A stretch of 51,908 nt of DNA, from the NCBI GenBank assembly GCA_002070955.1, contig MWEK01000033.1:1-51908 (forward strand). Reading direction: 5' to 3'. The position numbers and the translations under genes are program-made. Position 1 is the stretch's first letter. Every line of letters starts with the position of its first letter. Positions 44,454 to 51,908 of this stretch are shown in pieces. Under the pieces are notes generated by a model that was not told where the DNA came from, made no database searches, and saw nothing but the letters and a program-made list of their open reading frames with translations. The stretch comes from Planctomycetes bacterium ADurb.Bin069. Lineage in GTDB: Bacteria > Planctomycetota > UBA8108 > UBA8890 > UBA8898.

Positions 44454-44931
44454 CGAACCCCGCACGCAGCAAGCCGTCGCATCCCGTTCAAAAAAACACC
44501 GGCTCGGTCGTGAGCGGTACCCGAGAGGCCGTCTCCTCGCTCACTTGGTTGAGGGCGGGCTACTCCCGAGCCAGCATGGCGTGGCGCCGTGACGGGTGAG
44601 TTTAGCTGAGCCACGCTCCTGCCACGCTCGCAACGGGGAACGCTTTTTCATGGGCTCACAGCAGGCGGTGAACCTGTATTGGAGACTGCCTCCATGGAGC
44701 GGCGCCGTCAGTGTGCAGCGCGAGGGGCGCGTTCCGAACATGACATGGCGTTCGGCACCGACGACAATTCAGGCGAATCGTACGGCACAAGGGGTGCTGC
44801 TTCTGCTGGCGGCTCCCGCAAAAAGCAGTTGCAATTAAAAGACAGACTGTGTAACATGACTATCATTAGGTTGCCCCGAATTCCAACGACGAACAGAACG
44901 TCCTCGACATGACGACGCCGAGGAGACAACG
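44454..44931. other. Intergenic stretch with a candidate promoter and leader ORF
   Basis: Nearly 480 bases without a supported gene. TTGCAA (44829-44834), 17 bases, TAACAT (44852-44857) could be a promoter for the following operon. A mini-ORF at 44909-44935 (MTTPRRQR) ends in a TGA that overlaps the GTG start of the next gene, so translational coupling is possible. No fold of a known riboswitch was recognised. Confidence 0.35.
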
Positions 44932-46206
44932 GTGACGAGACCGGAGAAGCCGGGCCTGTTAGGTATTGGCAGGGTGGAAGCTGAGGAGTTGACCCTAACT
45001 GATGGGCTGGAGTGGCTCCGCCTTCGTCTAGGGAGATTCGTCAGAGGCGGCATCTACCTTCTTGCAGGGCAACCCGGTATAGGGAAATCCACCCTCGCGA
45101 TCCAGCTTGCCCTTGATCTCGGGCGGCAAGGACAGAAGACCCTATACATCCTCACGGAACAATCTCGTGAGGAACTCGCTCAGCGAGCCCGTCTGATTAT
45201 GACCGGGTGGCCTAGCGGAGATACCGATGCTGCTTTGTCACGCGTCGAACCCGAGGAAGGCGTCTACGACATCGAAACCCTCCCCAGCTTCCTCATGCAC
45301 CAGATCATGAACCCGTCCGGCAAGCACCATGGGACCACGTGCATCATTATCGACTCGATCCAAGGACACGGCCTGCCCTCCACTGCGTCAAAGAAATACC
45401 GACAGCTTTACGAATTCGCACGGCAGTGCAAATCTGCGGGAATCACGGTCATCCTTGTCGCACACGTGACCAAGCGAGGGGACATCGCAGGCCCGAAAGA
45501 CCTGGAGCATAACGTTGACTGCGTTCTCGTGATGCGGAAAGCAATGGCCTACCGCCCATTGTTCGTCCCCAAGAATCGCTTCGGTCCCGCCGTACTTAAG
45601 CCCGTACCCCTTCAAATGGACCGAAGTACCACGGCCCTCGCCGTGGCACCACACAGCGATGCGGTCAGCACTGTCGCTCGATCCTATCTTGGAAGGGACC
45701 CCATCCTGCCAGAGGTTCAAGCCGCTGTCTCGCTGCCAACCTATGGAACACGGGGCCGCATCACAGCCCCCGGATTACCCCGGAAGGAAATCGAGCAACT
45801 TGCCAACTGCATAAGCCAGATTCCTGACATGGACATCGGTGATTTGGACTACTCTATCCACTGCCGATTACCTGGCGAGCGTAGGTACCGCGGCATCCTC
45901 GGTCTTCCCCTGACGATTGCTCTTATCGCTTCGTACCTGCAGAAGGATGTTCCGGCTCACCACATCTACCTCGGCGAGATCGATTTGCTTCGCAAGGTCC
46001 GCGAGGTGCCCGAGGATCTCATTACCCACCTTTGGGAGGCAATCGAGGCCGACGAGATCCGGAAACCGCTTCGCCTTTTCCTCCCACCAGAGAGCGCCAG
46101 CCTCATCCGCGAGACGACGGCCGACGTGACGGTGATGACCTGCAAACGCCTGGAGGACGCAGTATATGGTACTTGGCCGGAACTTGCTGCCGGAGGAGCG
46201 CGGTGA
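44932..46206 (+). CDS. RadA/Sms-like ATPase without zinc finger
   Basis: A 424-residue RecA-fold ATPase. Walker A is AGQPGIGKST (46-54), Walker B IIIDSIQ (D141). The stretch VAHVTKRGDIAGPKDLEHNV is nearly the RadA/Sms signature, and the RadA-specific KNRFG motif is at 215-219. The C-terminal 170 residues resemble RadA's Lon-like domain (ILPEVQAAVSLPTYGTRGRI, IYLGEIDLLRKVREVPE). The N-terminal four-cysteine zinc finger of housekeeping RadA is missing, so this is a divergent paralogue. RadA acts as a branch-migration helicase in recombination. The GTG start follows CGAGGAGACAACG. It heads an operon with two overlapping genes. Base use is less GC-rich than in the core genes, which points to transfer. 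Confidence 0.85.
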   Translation: MTRPEKPGLLGIGRVEAEELTLTDGLEWLRLRLGRFVRGGIYLLAGQPGIGKSTLAIQLALDLGRQGQKTLYILTEQSREELAQRARLIMTGWPSGDTDAALSRVEPEEGVYDIETLPSFLMHQIMNPSGKHHGTTCIIIDSIQGHGLPSTASKKYRQLYEFARQCKSAGITVILVAHVTKRGDIAGPKDLEHNVDCVLVMRKAMAYRPLFVPKNRFGPAVLKPVPLQMDRSTTALAVAPHSDAVSTVARSYLGRDPILPEVQAAVSLPTYGTRGRITAPGLPRKEIEQLANCISQIPDMDIGDLDYSIHCRLPGERRYRGILGLPLTIALIASYLQKDVPAHHIYLGEIDLLRKVREVPEDLITHLWEAIEADEIRKPLRLFLPPESASLIRETTADVTVMTCKRLEDAVYGTWPELAAGGAR

Positions 46207-47294
46207 ATCTTATAGATATCGTTCGAGACCAGACGCGTCAGATTCAAGACATTCTCAAGGAAACTGAGAAGGAACTAGAGGAGCACATTAGGAATCACGT
46301 TGCGGCCGTGGAACACGATCGCAAGTTCACGCAAGAGGCAGCAGAGTGGCAGCCAGTCGTCTCGGAGCGAGAGAGAACTTTACGAGACTCTCAACTCAAG
46401 GTTCAGGAGATTCAAAGGCAGATAGCAGAACTGCAGGCCCGCCTGAGGGAACGCCAGAAAGAAAGTGAGCGCGCCGACGCAGACTACACTAAGGCCAAAG
46501 ACTCTGCAGACGATCGGTTGCGAGAGGCGACGCGAGCGCGAAAAGAGGCCGAGCATTGGTACCAAAAAGCAACACAGGCACGTGAACGTACAGAGAACTA
46601 CCAGAGGCGTCTCCAGGAGGAGCGTCGCCAAGCCGTACCCAAGCACCTTACTGCAATGTGGACGCAGCTGCTCCACGCCGCCCTAAAGGCAGCCAGCAGC
46701 GCAGACGCGCATGCTGCGTTAGAGAGGCTGAACCGTGCGAGACATGACGACCCTCAAGTAGCCGAGTTGTGGGAGGAGCGTCTTGAGTGGCTCCGCATTG
46801 CGCAATCCACTAGTCCGCCGCGGGTTCGCGCGACTGCAAAGGATGAGTTGAAGCGGATTGAAGACGACCTCGAAAAGCGATACCCGGGAGCGCTGAAAGC
46901 AGCGAGCACAGGCCCGCTGGAGGAGATAGAGGAGGTGTACTTCTATCATCGGGCCACGGAGGATAGCTGTAAGCTCTTGCTGTGCATTCCTGCTGATGTT
47001 TGCGCAAATCTTGACGCTGGGATTTCAACCCAGTCTGAGGATCTTGCCGCAAGGATTGTCTGGGCCTTCGCTCGCGGCATCCAGAAGAAGTCAGAGCATC
47101 GCGAAGCCGCGCGCTCCCGGTTCCACGTTAAGGATGGGCATCTCGTGATGACTGTCGACGGTGCGCCGGAGGACATGAAGAACCATGAAACCATAACGGT
47201 TCATTTTGCCGACGGGGGGCGTGCGGTCTTTATGCTTTGTGAGCTTCCTCCAGAGATTAGAGGAGCAATGCACGATGAAGGTACGAACAGCTGA
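46203..47294 (+). CDS. Coiled-coil protein of the RadA-like operon
   Basis: A 363-residue protein of no family I recognise. Residues about 10-160 are a long coiled coil rich in Glu, Arg, Gln and Lys (IQDILKETEKELEEHIRNHV, VQEIQRQIAELQARLRERQK). Residues about 165-240 are helical, and about 250-363 form a mixed domain (EEIEEVYFYHRATEDSCKLL, VHFADGGRAVFMLCELPPE). No signal peptide. The GTG at 46203 overlaps the stop of the ATPase gene (GTGA) and has GGAGGAGCGCG right before it. It probably bridges or senses for the ATPase, by analogy with other ATPase-plus-coiled-coil systems (inference). Confidence 0.8.
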   Translation: MNLIDIVRDQTRQIQDILKETEKELEEHIRNHVAAVEHDRKFTQEAAEWQPVVSERERTLRDSQLKVQEIQRQIAELQARLRERQKESERADADYTKAKDSADDRLREATRARKEAEHWYQKATQARERTENYQRRLQEERRQAVPKHLTAMWTQLLHAALKAASSADAHAALERLNRARHDDPQVAELWEERLEWLRIAQSTSPPRVRATAKDELKRIEDDLEKRYPGALKAASTGPLEEIEEVYFYHRATEDSCKLLLCIPADVCANLDAGISTQSEDLAARIVWAFARGIQKKSEHREAARSRFHVKDGHLVMTVDGAPEDMKNHETITVHFADGGRAVFMLCELPPEIRGAMHDEGTNS

Positions 47295-47757
47295 GGCTGC
47301 GAAAAAGCTAGGATTAAGCGTGCCCGCGTTCCTTGATGCCGCCGCTGGTCTAATGGAAGATCTGCAGGAGGCATGGCCGAAGGTAGATAATGATTACGTC
47401 GAAACCATACAGAAGCTCTACCGCCTGGACGTTAAGGAGCAGGAGAGCGAGAAGACTCAAACAACACCAATCCACCGGGCTGGCCCACCGTCTCTCTCGC
47501 AAGTTGACCGCGCGAAGTTGAGGATTCTTGATAAACTGGAGCGCGCCGACAAGTGGGGCGGGAACGTAGTGAGTTTCGTTGTGCTACGCAATCATTACTG
47601 TAAAGGACTCGAGGGGTTCGATGAGGCCCTCCGAATACTACTTGATGATGATCTAGTCACGGTCCGAGAGAAGAGCAACAAGCGCAGAGGACCATTCAGT
47701 CTTAATCCAGCAAAGAAGCGCGTGATCAAGGAGGCGCTGGCACAGATGCAAGGTTGA
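47275..47757 (+). CDS. Small protein with IF2N-like start and probable winged helix
   Basis: A 160-residue protein. The first 50 residues (MKVRTAEAAKKLGLSVPAFL, then WPKVDNDYVETIQKLY) resemble the small N-terminal domain of initiation factor IF-2 (RVYELAKELG...). A charged linker follows. Residues about 80-155 look like a winged helix: KLRILDKLERADKWGGNVVS, GFDEALRILLDDDLVTVREK and a positively charged end (SNKRRGPFSLNPAKKRVIKE). It would bind DNA or RNA. It overlaps the coiled-coil gene by 20 bases, with AGAGGAG before its ATG. Domain calls are by eye and moderately sure. Confidence 0.7.
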   Translation: MKVRTAEAAKKLGLSVPAFLDAAAGLMEDLQEAWPKVDNDYVETIQKLYRLDVKEQESEKTQTTPIHRAGPPSLSQVDRAKLRILDKLERADKWGGNVVSFVVLRNHYCKGLEGFDEALRILLDDDLVTVREKSNKRRGPFSLNPAKKRVIKEALAQMQG

Positions 47758-47944
47758 GCAGGAGTCAATTGAAGCGTAACCGTCCGGCGAAGTCCATCTG
47801 GCCGGAGGGGCTAGAGCGCGCATAATGGGAGACCGGAGCGGGGGTAAATCGTGGTCGTCGTGAGCGCGGTCGCGGCAGGAGATATCGTCGCCTTACGTGG
47901 GTTAATGTCGTCAATGTTCGGTCAACAAAACTAAAGGAGATGAG

Positions 47945-48175
47945 ATGAAAAAGTATAGGCTCTTGGTCGTGGGATGTGGACTATTGGTGACCGGGTTAAT
48001 GGTTGGCGGATGTACTACGGCAGGTCCGTTTGTAACGAACATCTCCAGCGATGGCAAGGGCAACCTGATCGTTGAAAAAAACACAGTGCACCTAAATGCT
48101 TTTATGGGAACGGTCTCCTCCGGTGACCACCCTACGACGCAGACAATTCAGGTTGTTCCAGAAGACAGAAAATAG
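47945..48175 (+). CDS. Small lipoprotein 2
   Basis: A 76-residue protein with a lipoprotein signal (MKKYRLLVVGCGLLVTGLMV, lipobox VGGC at about 20-23). The mature part is short and polar (FVTNISSDGKGNLIVEKNTV, GTVSSGDHPTTQTIQVVPED). The family is not recognised. AAAGGAGATGAG before the ATG is a good ribosome site. It is 187 bases after the RadA-like operon and need not belong to it. It is probably anchored in the outer or inner membrane. Confidence 0.7.
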   Translation: MKKYRLLVVGCGLLVTGLMVGGCTTAGPFVTNISSDGKGNLIVEKNTVHLNAFMGTVSSGDHPTTQTIQVVPEDRK

Positions 48176-48219
48176 CACGCCCAAACTGGGGACTGAATTG
48201 GTACCCGAAGAACCAAGCG

Positions 48220-48531
48220 ATGAAGTCCGCGCGTATTTCGGGGGGCGAAGACGACGACAACTTCCGGACCCCAGGCAAGCTGACCAGCGAGCACATCGCA
48301 TTACTCGACACCGACCGACTGTACTTCGATCTGGAGCGTTTCAAAGCCGAGCGCGGCTGGCACAACCTGAACATCACACGTTCAGGCATCGCTGCGTTGC
48401 TCGTGGACGCGACCTGGTACCGCCTCTTGATCCCGGAATCCGAACTGACGTTCGACTCCTATAAAAAGGTGGTGAGTTTCCGGCAAGCATGCGTGGGTCG
48501 GAGAATTCTCCGTAATCTTGGGCAGAGATGA
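48220..48531 (+). CDS. Small hypothetical protein
   Basis: A 103-residue frame with a plausible core (LTSEHIALLDTDRLYFDLER, NLNITRSGIAALLVDATWYR) but no ribosome site and no family match I can name. The end runs into a region that also carries a fragment of the dispersed repeat, so it may be truncated. Overlapping frames in 48180-48300 (TELVPEEPSDEVRAYFGG) show a second protein-like scrap, which suggests decay. Confidence 0.35.
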   Translation: MKSARISGGEDDDNFRTPGKLTSEHIALLDTDRLYFDLERFKAERGWHNLNITRSGIAALLVDATWYRLLIPESELTFDSYKKVVSFRQACVGRRILRNLGQR

Positions 48532-48841
48532 GCGCGCGGGCGTCGGACTGCGGCGAGTCGCTGGTCGCGCGGCCGGTCGTTATCTGGTCGATGGCCATCC
48601 CGGCACATGGGCGGTACCGGGAAGACACCTTACGTTGCAGAGCCCCTCGCGCGGCCAGTTATCCGACGCTTCGCCGGAGCGTCTTCCCCCCCGTGTCAAG
48701 ATAGTTGTCGGGCGGGGTGAAACCGCTGGGACGCCATGGGGCGTTCGAGGCGGGGACCGCCCGCCCCTCCCCCGGGGGAGGGGCGACACTTTAGAATTTG
48801 GTAAACAAGGCAACTGAGGGGCGGAGAAAGGGCCGGAGACA
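48532..48841. other. Intergenic stretch with inverted repeat fragment and IS3 left end
   Basis: Bases 48686-48755 match, in inverse orientation, the distal end of dispersed repeat copy 2 (11935-11997). The segment contains TGTCAAGATAGTTGTCGG (48694-48711), the probable left terminal repeat of the IS3 element. Otherwise no gene is seen. Confidence 0.6.
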
Positions 48842-49363
48842 ATGCCCTATCCGCAATCGTTCAAGGAAGCCATGGTCCAGAAGATGTTAGGACCCACCGG
48901 GGCCTCTGCCAACGCCTTGGCAGAAAAGGTCGGGGTGCCGCAGAGTTCGCTCTCGCGGTGGCTCAGAGAAGCGCGTACCCTGGACCCCATGAAAAAGAGC
49001 AAGAAGCAAGCTCAAGAACCACGGAGTCCTCGAGAGTGGACCATGGAGGAGAAACTCAAGGCGGTCATCTCGGCCGCCGAGTTGTCCGGCCAGGAGTTTG
49101 GCGCCTTCCTGCGGCGCGAAGGACTGCACGAGGCTCAACTGCAGCAGTGGCGTGACGCCTTACAGGCAGCCTTGGGCGCTGCGAACCCGAAGAAACGTAC
49201 ACGAGCTAGCGCGGAGGCCAAGCGCATCAAGCAGCTCGAGAGGGAGCTCAGGCGGAAGGATAAGGCCCTTGCCGAAGTGACGGCCCTCCTGGTGCTCAAA
49301 AAAAAACTGGAAGCGTTCTGGGAGGCAAAGGAAGGCGGCACCCAAGCAACGAGCGACGAATGA
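48842..49363 (+). CDS. IS3-family transposase OrfA
   Basis: A 173-residue DNA-binding protein. Its start (PYPQSFKEAMVQKMLGP and ALAEKVGVPQSSLSRWLREA) is a helix-turn-helix that binds the ends of the element. A second HTH-like stretch (EEKLKAVISAAELSGQEFGA) follows, then a leucine-zipper-type coiled coil (KRIKQLERELRRKDKALAEV). Such OrfA proteins are normally about 90-120 residues, so this one is long, possibly a double-HTH type. Its stop overlaps the OrfB start by ATGA (49360-49363). A run of eight A's at 49299-49306 could be a slippage site for a fusion protein. Confidence 0.85.
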   Translation: MPYPQSFKEAMVQKMLGPTGASANALAEKVGVPQSSLSRWLREARTLDPMKKSKKQAQEPRSPREWTMEEKLKAVISAAELSGQEFGAFLRREGLHEAQLQQWRDALQAALGAANPKKRTRASAEAKRIKQLERELRRKDKALAEVTALLVLKKKLEAFWEAKEGGTQATSDE

Positions 49364-50415
49364 TCCTCGAGGGCATCAAGGAGGCTGTCCGCGACGGCGC
49401 ACGTGTTGCGCGTGCGTGTGAGATCGTAGGGCTCAGCGAGCGGGCCTACCAGCGCTGGAACAAGGACCCCGATGGAGGCGAGGATCGCCGCAAGGGCCCC
49501 ACGTCCCCCCCTGTAAACCAACTCACGGAGGAAGAGCGGGTTGCGGTCGTGGAAACGCTGAACTCCTGGGAATTTCGCAACCAGTCTCCCAAGCAGGTCG
49601 TGCCAATTCTTGCCGAGCGAGGTACCTATATCGCCAGTGAGTCGAGCATGTACCGTATTCTCAAGGAGGAAGGCCTCAATGCCCACCGGGCGGCGTCCCG
49701 ACCTCCGCGGCATACGAAACCGCGCGAGTTTGTCGCTCAGGGTCCCGGTGAGGTACTCACGTGGGATATCACCTACCTCCACAGCCCTGTCCGCGGAGCA
49801 TTCTTCTACTTGTACCTGGTCGTCGACGTCTGGAGTCGCAAAATCCTGGGTGGGGCGGTGCACGACGCCGAGTCGAGTGCGTACGCGAGCGCACTGATTT
49901 CTACGGTGATCGAAGAGAACGGATTGTCCCCAGAGACGGTGGTGGTCCACATGGATAACGGTTCGCCGATGAAGGGAGCTACACTGCGAGCGACCTTGGA
50001 GGCGTTGGGGGTACAGGCTTCCTACAGTCGCCCGCACGTGAGCAACGACAATCCGTACTCCGAATCACTGTTCCGGACGCTGAAGTACCGCCCGGAGTAC
50101 CCCTCGAAGCCCTTCCAGTCCCTGGAAGCCGCCCAGCAGCAGTGGGTGGCAGGCTTCGAGGTGTGGTACAACACGCAGCACCGCCACAGCGCGATCGGGT
50201 ACGTGACGCCGGAACAGCGTCATTCAGGAGTTGCTCACGCTGTCCTTGCAAGGCGGCGCCAGGTGTACGAGGCCGCACGGCGCAGAAATCCCGCGCGCTG
50301 GACTGGAGACATTCGGCGCTGGGAAGCCCCCGACGTCGTCTACCTCAACCCGGAGGATCCGCTCAACACGGTGACGGCACGTTCGGCGTCACGGCCGGCG
50401 GAGGCTGTGGCATGA
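49360..50415 (+). CDS. IS3-family transposase OrfB (DDE)
   Basis: A 351-residue DDE recombinase. The catalytic triad is D136 (LTWDITYLH), D199 (VVHMDNGSPM) and E235 (DNPYSESLFRTLKY), with 35 residues between the last two, the DD35E spacing of the family. Before it lies a helix-turn-helix (ARACEIVGLSERAYQRW) and the HTH_21-like segment (YIASESSMYRILKEEGL). It would cut and join the IS ends. All catalytic residues are present and the frame is intact, so the element may be active. The C-terminal 50 residues are an Arg-rich tail. Confidence 0.93.
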   Translation: MILEGIKEAVRDGARVARACEIVGLSERAYQRWNKDPDGGEDRRKGPTSPPVNQLTEEERVAVVETLNSWEFRNQSPKQVVPILAERGTYIASESSMYRILKEEGLNAHRAASRPPRHTKPREFVAQGPGEVLTWDITYLHSPVRGAFFYLYLVVDVWSRKILGGAVHDAESSAYASALISTVIEENGLSPETVVVHMDNGSPMKGATLRATLEALGVQASYSRPHVSNDNPYSESLFRTLKYRPEYPSKPFQSLEAAQQQWVAGFEVWYNTQHRHSAIGYVTPEQRHSGVAHAVLARRRQVYEAARRRNPARWTGDIRRWEAPDVVYLNPEDPLNTVTARSASRPAEAVA

Positions 50416-50724
50416 AATAGGTTTAACCGACAACTCTCTTGACGCGCGCCGGGTTAGCTCGGCGCTACCGGTACGTCCGCACTTCCTGCGCAAGAGCGCA
50501 GCCATGACGAACGCTCATCATCCGCGCTCTGGTTTTCCATTATGCGGGCTCATGACACTCGCGACAGATGGACCTCGACGGACGGATACGATTGCCCGGG
50601 TGGGACTAGCACCCAGTGGATCCTTACAGCATCGTGACGCACTGCCAAGAGCTCACACTATGTGTGGGTCGCCGCGTTGGAGGTCTCCGTCACTATTCAG
50701 ACTCTGCCTCTGTGCCCACTTCGA
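50416..50724. other. Intergenic stretch after the IS element
   Basis: About 310 bases with the right end of the IS (50427-50444) and no supported gene. Open frames here lack ribosome sites and domain features. Confidence 0.4.
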
Positions 50725-51495
50725 TCAAGGGCCTCGCCGCCGGCGGTCCGATAGTCGGTCGATAAGCATACGATATATCACTTCGATCTTGCCAAATGCG
50801 GCGCAGCCAGCCTCGTAGTCATCAAATTCCCCGACTTGGTAGAGACAGACGCCATCAGCATCACAGACGGTGTCAAGGACCACCGCTGGCGGACCGAACG
50901 GCGCTCGATCCCAGCCGCTCCTTACCAGTGCCGCAATTGCTTCCATATTAGTCTGTTGGAGAGCCACAAGTTGTGAGGCCGACTCGGCCTCGAGAATCGC
51001 GGCAACAGATTCAATGTAGTCTATCTCAAACTGGAGAGCACCGAAGAACCGCAATCCGTTCTCCCCCTCAACGAGACCTTCTTCTATAACGCGACCAGGT
51101 GGAATCGCCAAACCACTAGCTTTCAGGGATCCCCAGATCGTGCGGTTGCGGTAACGGTACACTCTGGAATCGGGCTGCCAAGCCGTATGCGCGGCGAGGA
51201 GCCAGAACGAGTAACCAGGAAGGCGCTGGACTATCGTGGAAGTTGCAGCCCGAAACGCATGAAGATGCGCAACGACGGGCCGCTCACCCGCTAGTACCCA
51301 GACCGCTGCTGCGATCTGTGTGCGACTTGCCCGCCTTCTAGGTTTCAAGCAAATCACGTCGTTTGGCAAGAAAACGTCATCGGTCCTCTCCACCCAGAGA
51401 TCAATAGTCATAGTGTCTCCTAGCACCGTCGTTGAAATGCGGCCCTCGGTTCTGAGGATTGCCGGGACCAAAGTTGTGCCCTCCCGCATCTTCAC
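50725..51495 (-). CDS. Hypothetical protein (accessory island)
   Basis: A 256-residue cytoplasmic-looking protein without a signal or membrane helix. I do not recognise the family. It has strands and helices in mixed order (RISTTVLGDTMTIDLWVERT, PVVAHLHAFRAATSTIVQRL, GVCLYQVGEFDDYEAGCAAF) and ends in a short Arg tail. The start is GTG 51495 or ATG 51489. Repeat copy 3 begins 26 bases upstream of it, just as copy 2 lies just upstream of the HEAT gene. Its base use is less GC-rich than the core genes. Confidence 0.6.
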   Translation of the reverse strand: MKMREGTTLVPAILRTEGRISTTVLGDTMTIDLWVERTDDVFLPNDVICLKPRRRASRTQIAAAVWVLAGERPVVAHLHAFRAATSTIVQRLPGYSFWLLAAHTAWQPDSRVYRYRNRTIWGSLKASGLAIPPGRVIEEGLVEGENGLRFFGALQFEIDYIESVAAILEAESASQLVALQQTNMEAIAALVRSGWDRAPFGPPAVVLDTVCDADGVCLYQVGEFDDYEAGCAAFGKIEVIYRMLIDRLSDRRRRGP

Positions 51496-51520
51496 GGATC
51501 TTCACCGTTCGTGTTCCGCC

Positions 51521-51799
51521 ACGCATAGGAAATGCCGTTCGCGTTTTCATTATCCACTATCGTAATCGCGTCTCTCGCGGCGATCAATCAACGGTCGCGC
51601 GAACTCTTGAGGCGCTCCGCGCTAGCCCGCACAGGCTCCGCGCGGGGTGTGTGCGGGCTCGCGCGGAAATCCGGGCTGCCTGAACGCCTCCGAAACGGCC
51701 TCTGGCCGGTGTTTTCGCCCAGCCCCTCTCTGGCGCCGGCCCTGCGCTCCCGCACGGCCGGTCTGCGCGCTCGTTCGCGCCCCCGCCTCGTCGCCCTCA
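51521..51799 (-). repeat. Dispersed repeat, copy 3
   Basis: The same sequence as copies 1 and 2, starting ACGCATAGGAAATGCCG at 51521 and carrying the hairpin AGCCCGCACA...TGTGCGGGCT (51627-51662). It lacks the IS3-like distal end seen in copy 2. It runs up to the 3' end of the gene fragment at the window edge and lies upstream of the hypothetical gene at 51495. Confidence 0.85.
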
Positions 51800-51908
51800 C
51801 GCGCCCCAGTCCCACTCCCGCTCGACGCGCTCGATCCCGCCCCAATCGTCTCTCGCGCCGGCGGGATCGCCGTCGCAGGGGAACTCCTGGGCATACTCGT
51901 CCACCACC
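51797..51908 (-). CDS. 3' end of an unidentified gene (partial)
   Basis: A minus-strand frame entering from the window edge reads VVDEYAQEFPCDGDPAG, then DDWGGIERVEREWDWGA, and stops at 51797-51799. The stop falls at the border of repeat copy 3. A similar tail (EECTQEFPCDPDLGG) occurs at about 34790 in a decayed fragment. Too little is visible to name it. Confidence 0.4.
   Translation of the reverse strand, partial: VVDEYAQEFPCDGDPAGARDDWGGIERVEREWDWGA

Larger units (their letters stand above)
48694..50444 (+). mobile_element. IS3-family insertion sequence
   Basis: The element holds two overlapping transposase frames. TGTCAAGATAGTTGTCGG at its left end and the inverse of CCGACAACTCTCTTGACG at its right end (50427-50444) match at sixteen of seventeen bases from GTCAAG on. 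Its length of about 1.75 kb is slightly long for the family. The left 60 bases are shared with the dispersed repeat, so the exact left border is uncertain. I could not see a clear target duplication. Confidence 0.75.

Noticed and set aside
44932..46206. KaiC or DnaB-type helicase
   Set aside because: KNRFG and the RadA/Sms signature fit RadA better than KaiC or DnaB.
48096..48464. Plus-strand frame overlapping the second lipoprotein gene
   Set aside because: It has no ribosome site, is Arg-rich and overlaps the better-supported lipoprotein and hypothetical frames.
50427..50470. attC-like site at the right end of the IS
   Set aside because: GTTTAAC and GTTAGCT are present, but the arms do not pair, and the bases are explained by the IS3 terminal repeat.

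Overview
The window is about 52 kb of high-GC bacterial chromosome. It reads as a member of the PVC group, most likely a planctomycete. The grounds are a formylglycine-type sulfatase, two DUF2961 (GH172-like) proteins, a very large secreted CotH-type protein with lamin-tail domains and a C-terminal type I dockerin, a Tat-exported oxidoreductase and GH5 enzyme, and secreted HEAT-repeat proteins. No rRNA or other strong taxonomic marker is present, so this is inference.

Layout. 1-840: remnants of an IS91-like transposase and a thioredoxin, followed by an intact DUF2892 gene. 846-6098 (minus): HEAT-repeat exported protein, sensor kinase and OmpR-type regulator in one operon. 6585-8171 (minus): sulfatase. 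8369-9197: an integron-like cassette (DUF2007 gene between attC-like sites) followed by a brnT-like gene. 9158-12132: two copies of a dispersed repeat around a second HEAT protein gene. 12178-12254: tRNA-Val. 12310-15913 (minus): a BY-type tyrosine kinase/chain-length protein coupled to a ParB-like/degenerate HD-GYP fusion. 16198-19756: PBP4 and the first DUF2961 protein. 19768-25266 (minus): RND pump operon with its TetR regulator and a palindromic operator. 25401-28079: threonine dehydrogenase and the second DUF2961 protein. 28445-34543: gingipain-like peptidase, FAD oxidoreductase and a large exported protein of unknown function. 35027-41916: CotH/dockerin protein, lipoprotein, EamA transporter and GH5 hydrolase.

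From 42.5 kb on the window becomes an accessory island: an AbiE type IV toxin-antitoxin pair with four operator decamers; a tightly overlapping three-gene operon (RadA-like ATPase lacking the zinc finger, coiled-coil protein, and a small protein with an IF2N-like start and probable winged helix); two small genes; a complete two-ORF IS3-family element; an unknown gene; and a third copy of the dispersed repeat. The three-gene operon (44932-47757) is my best candidate for an undescribed, possibly defensive, system.

Functionally the core resembles a saprophyte's polysaccharide-degradation and cell-envelope locus (sulfatase, GH172-like, GH5, peptidase, CotH/dockerin, polysaccharide co-polymerase), flanked and interrupted by mobile and conflict elements.
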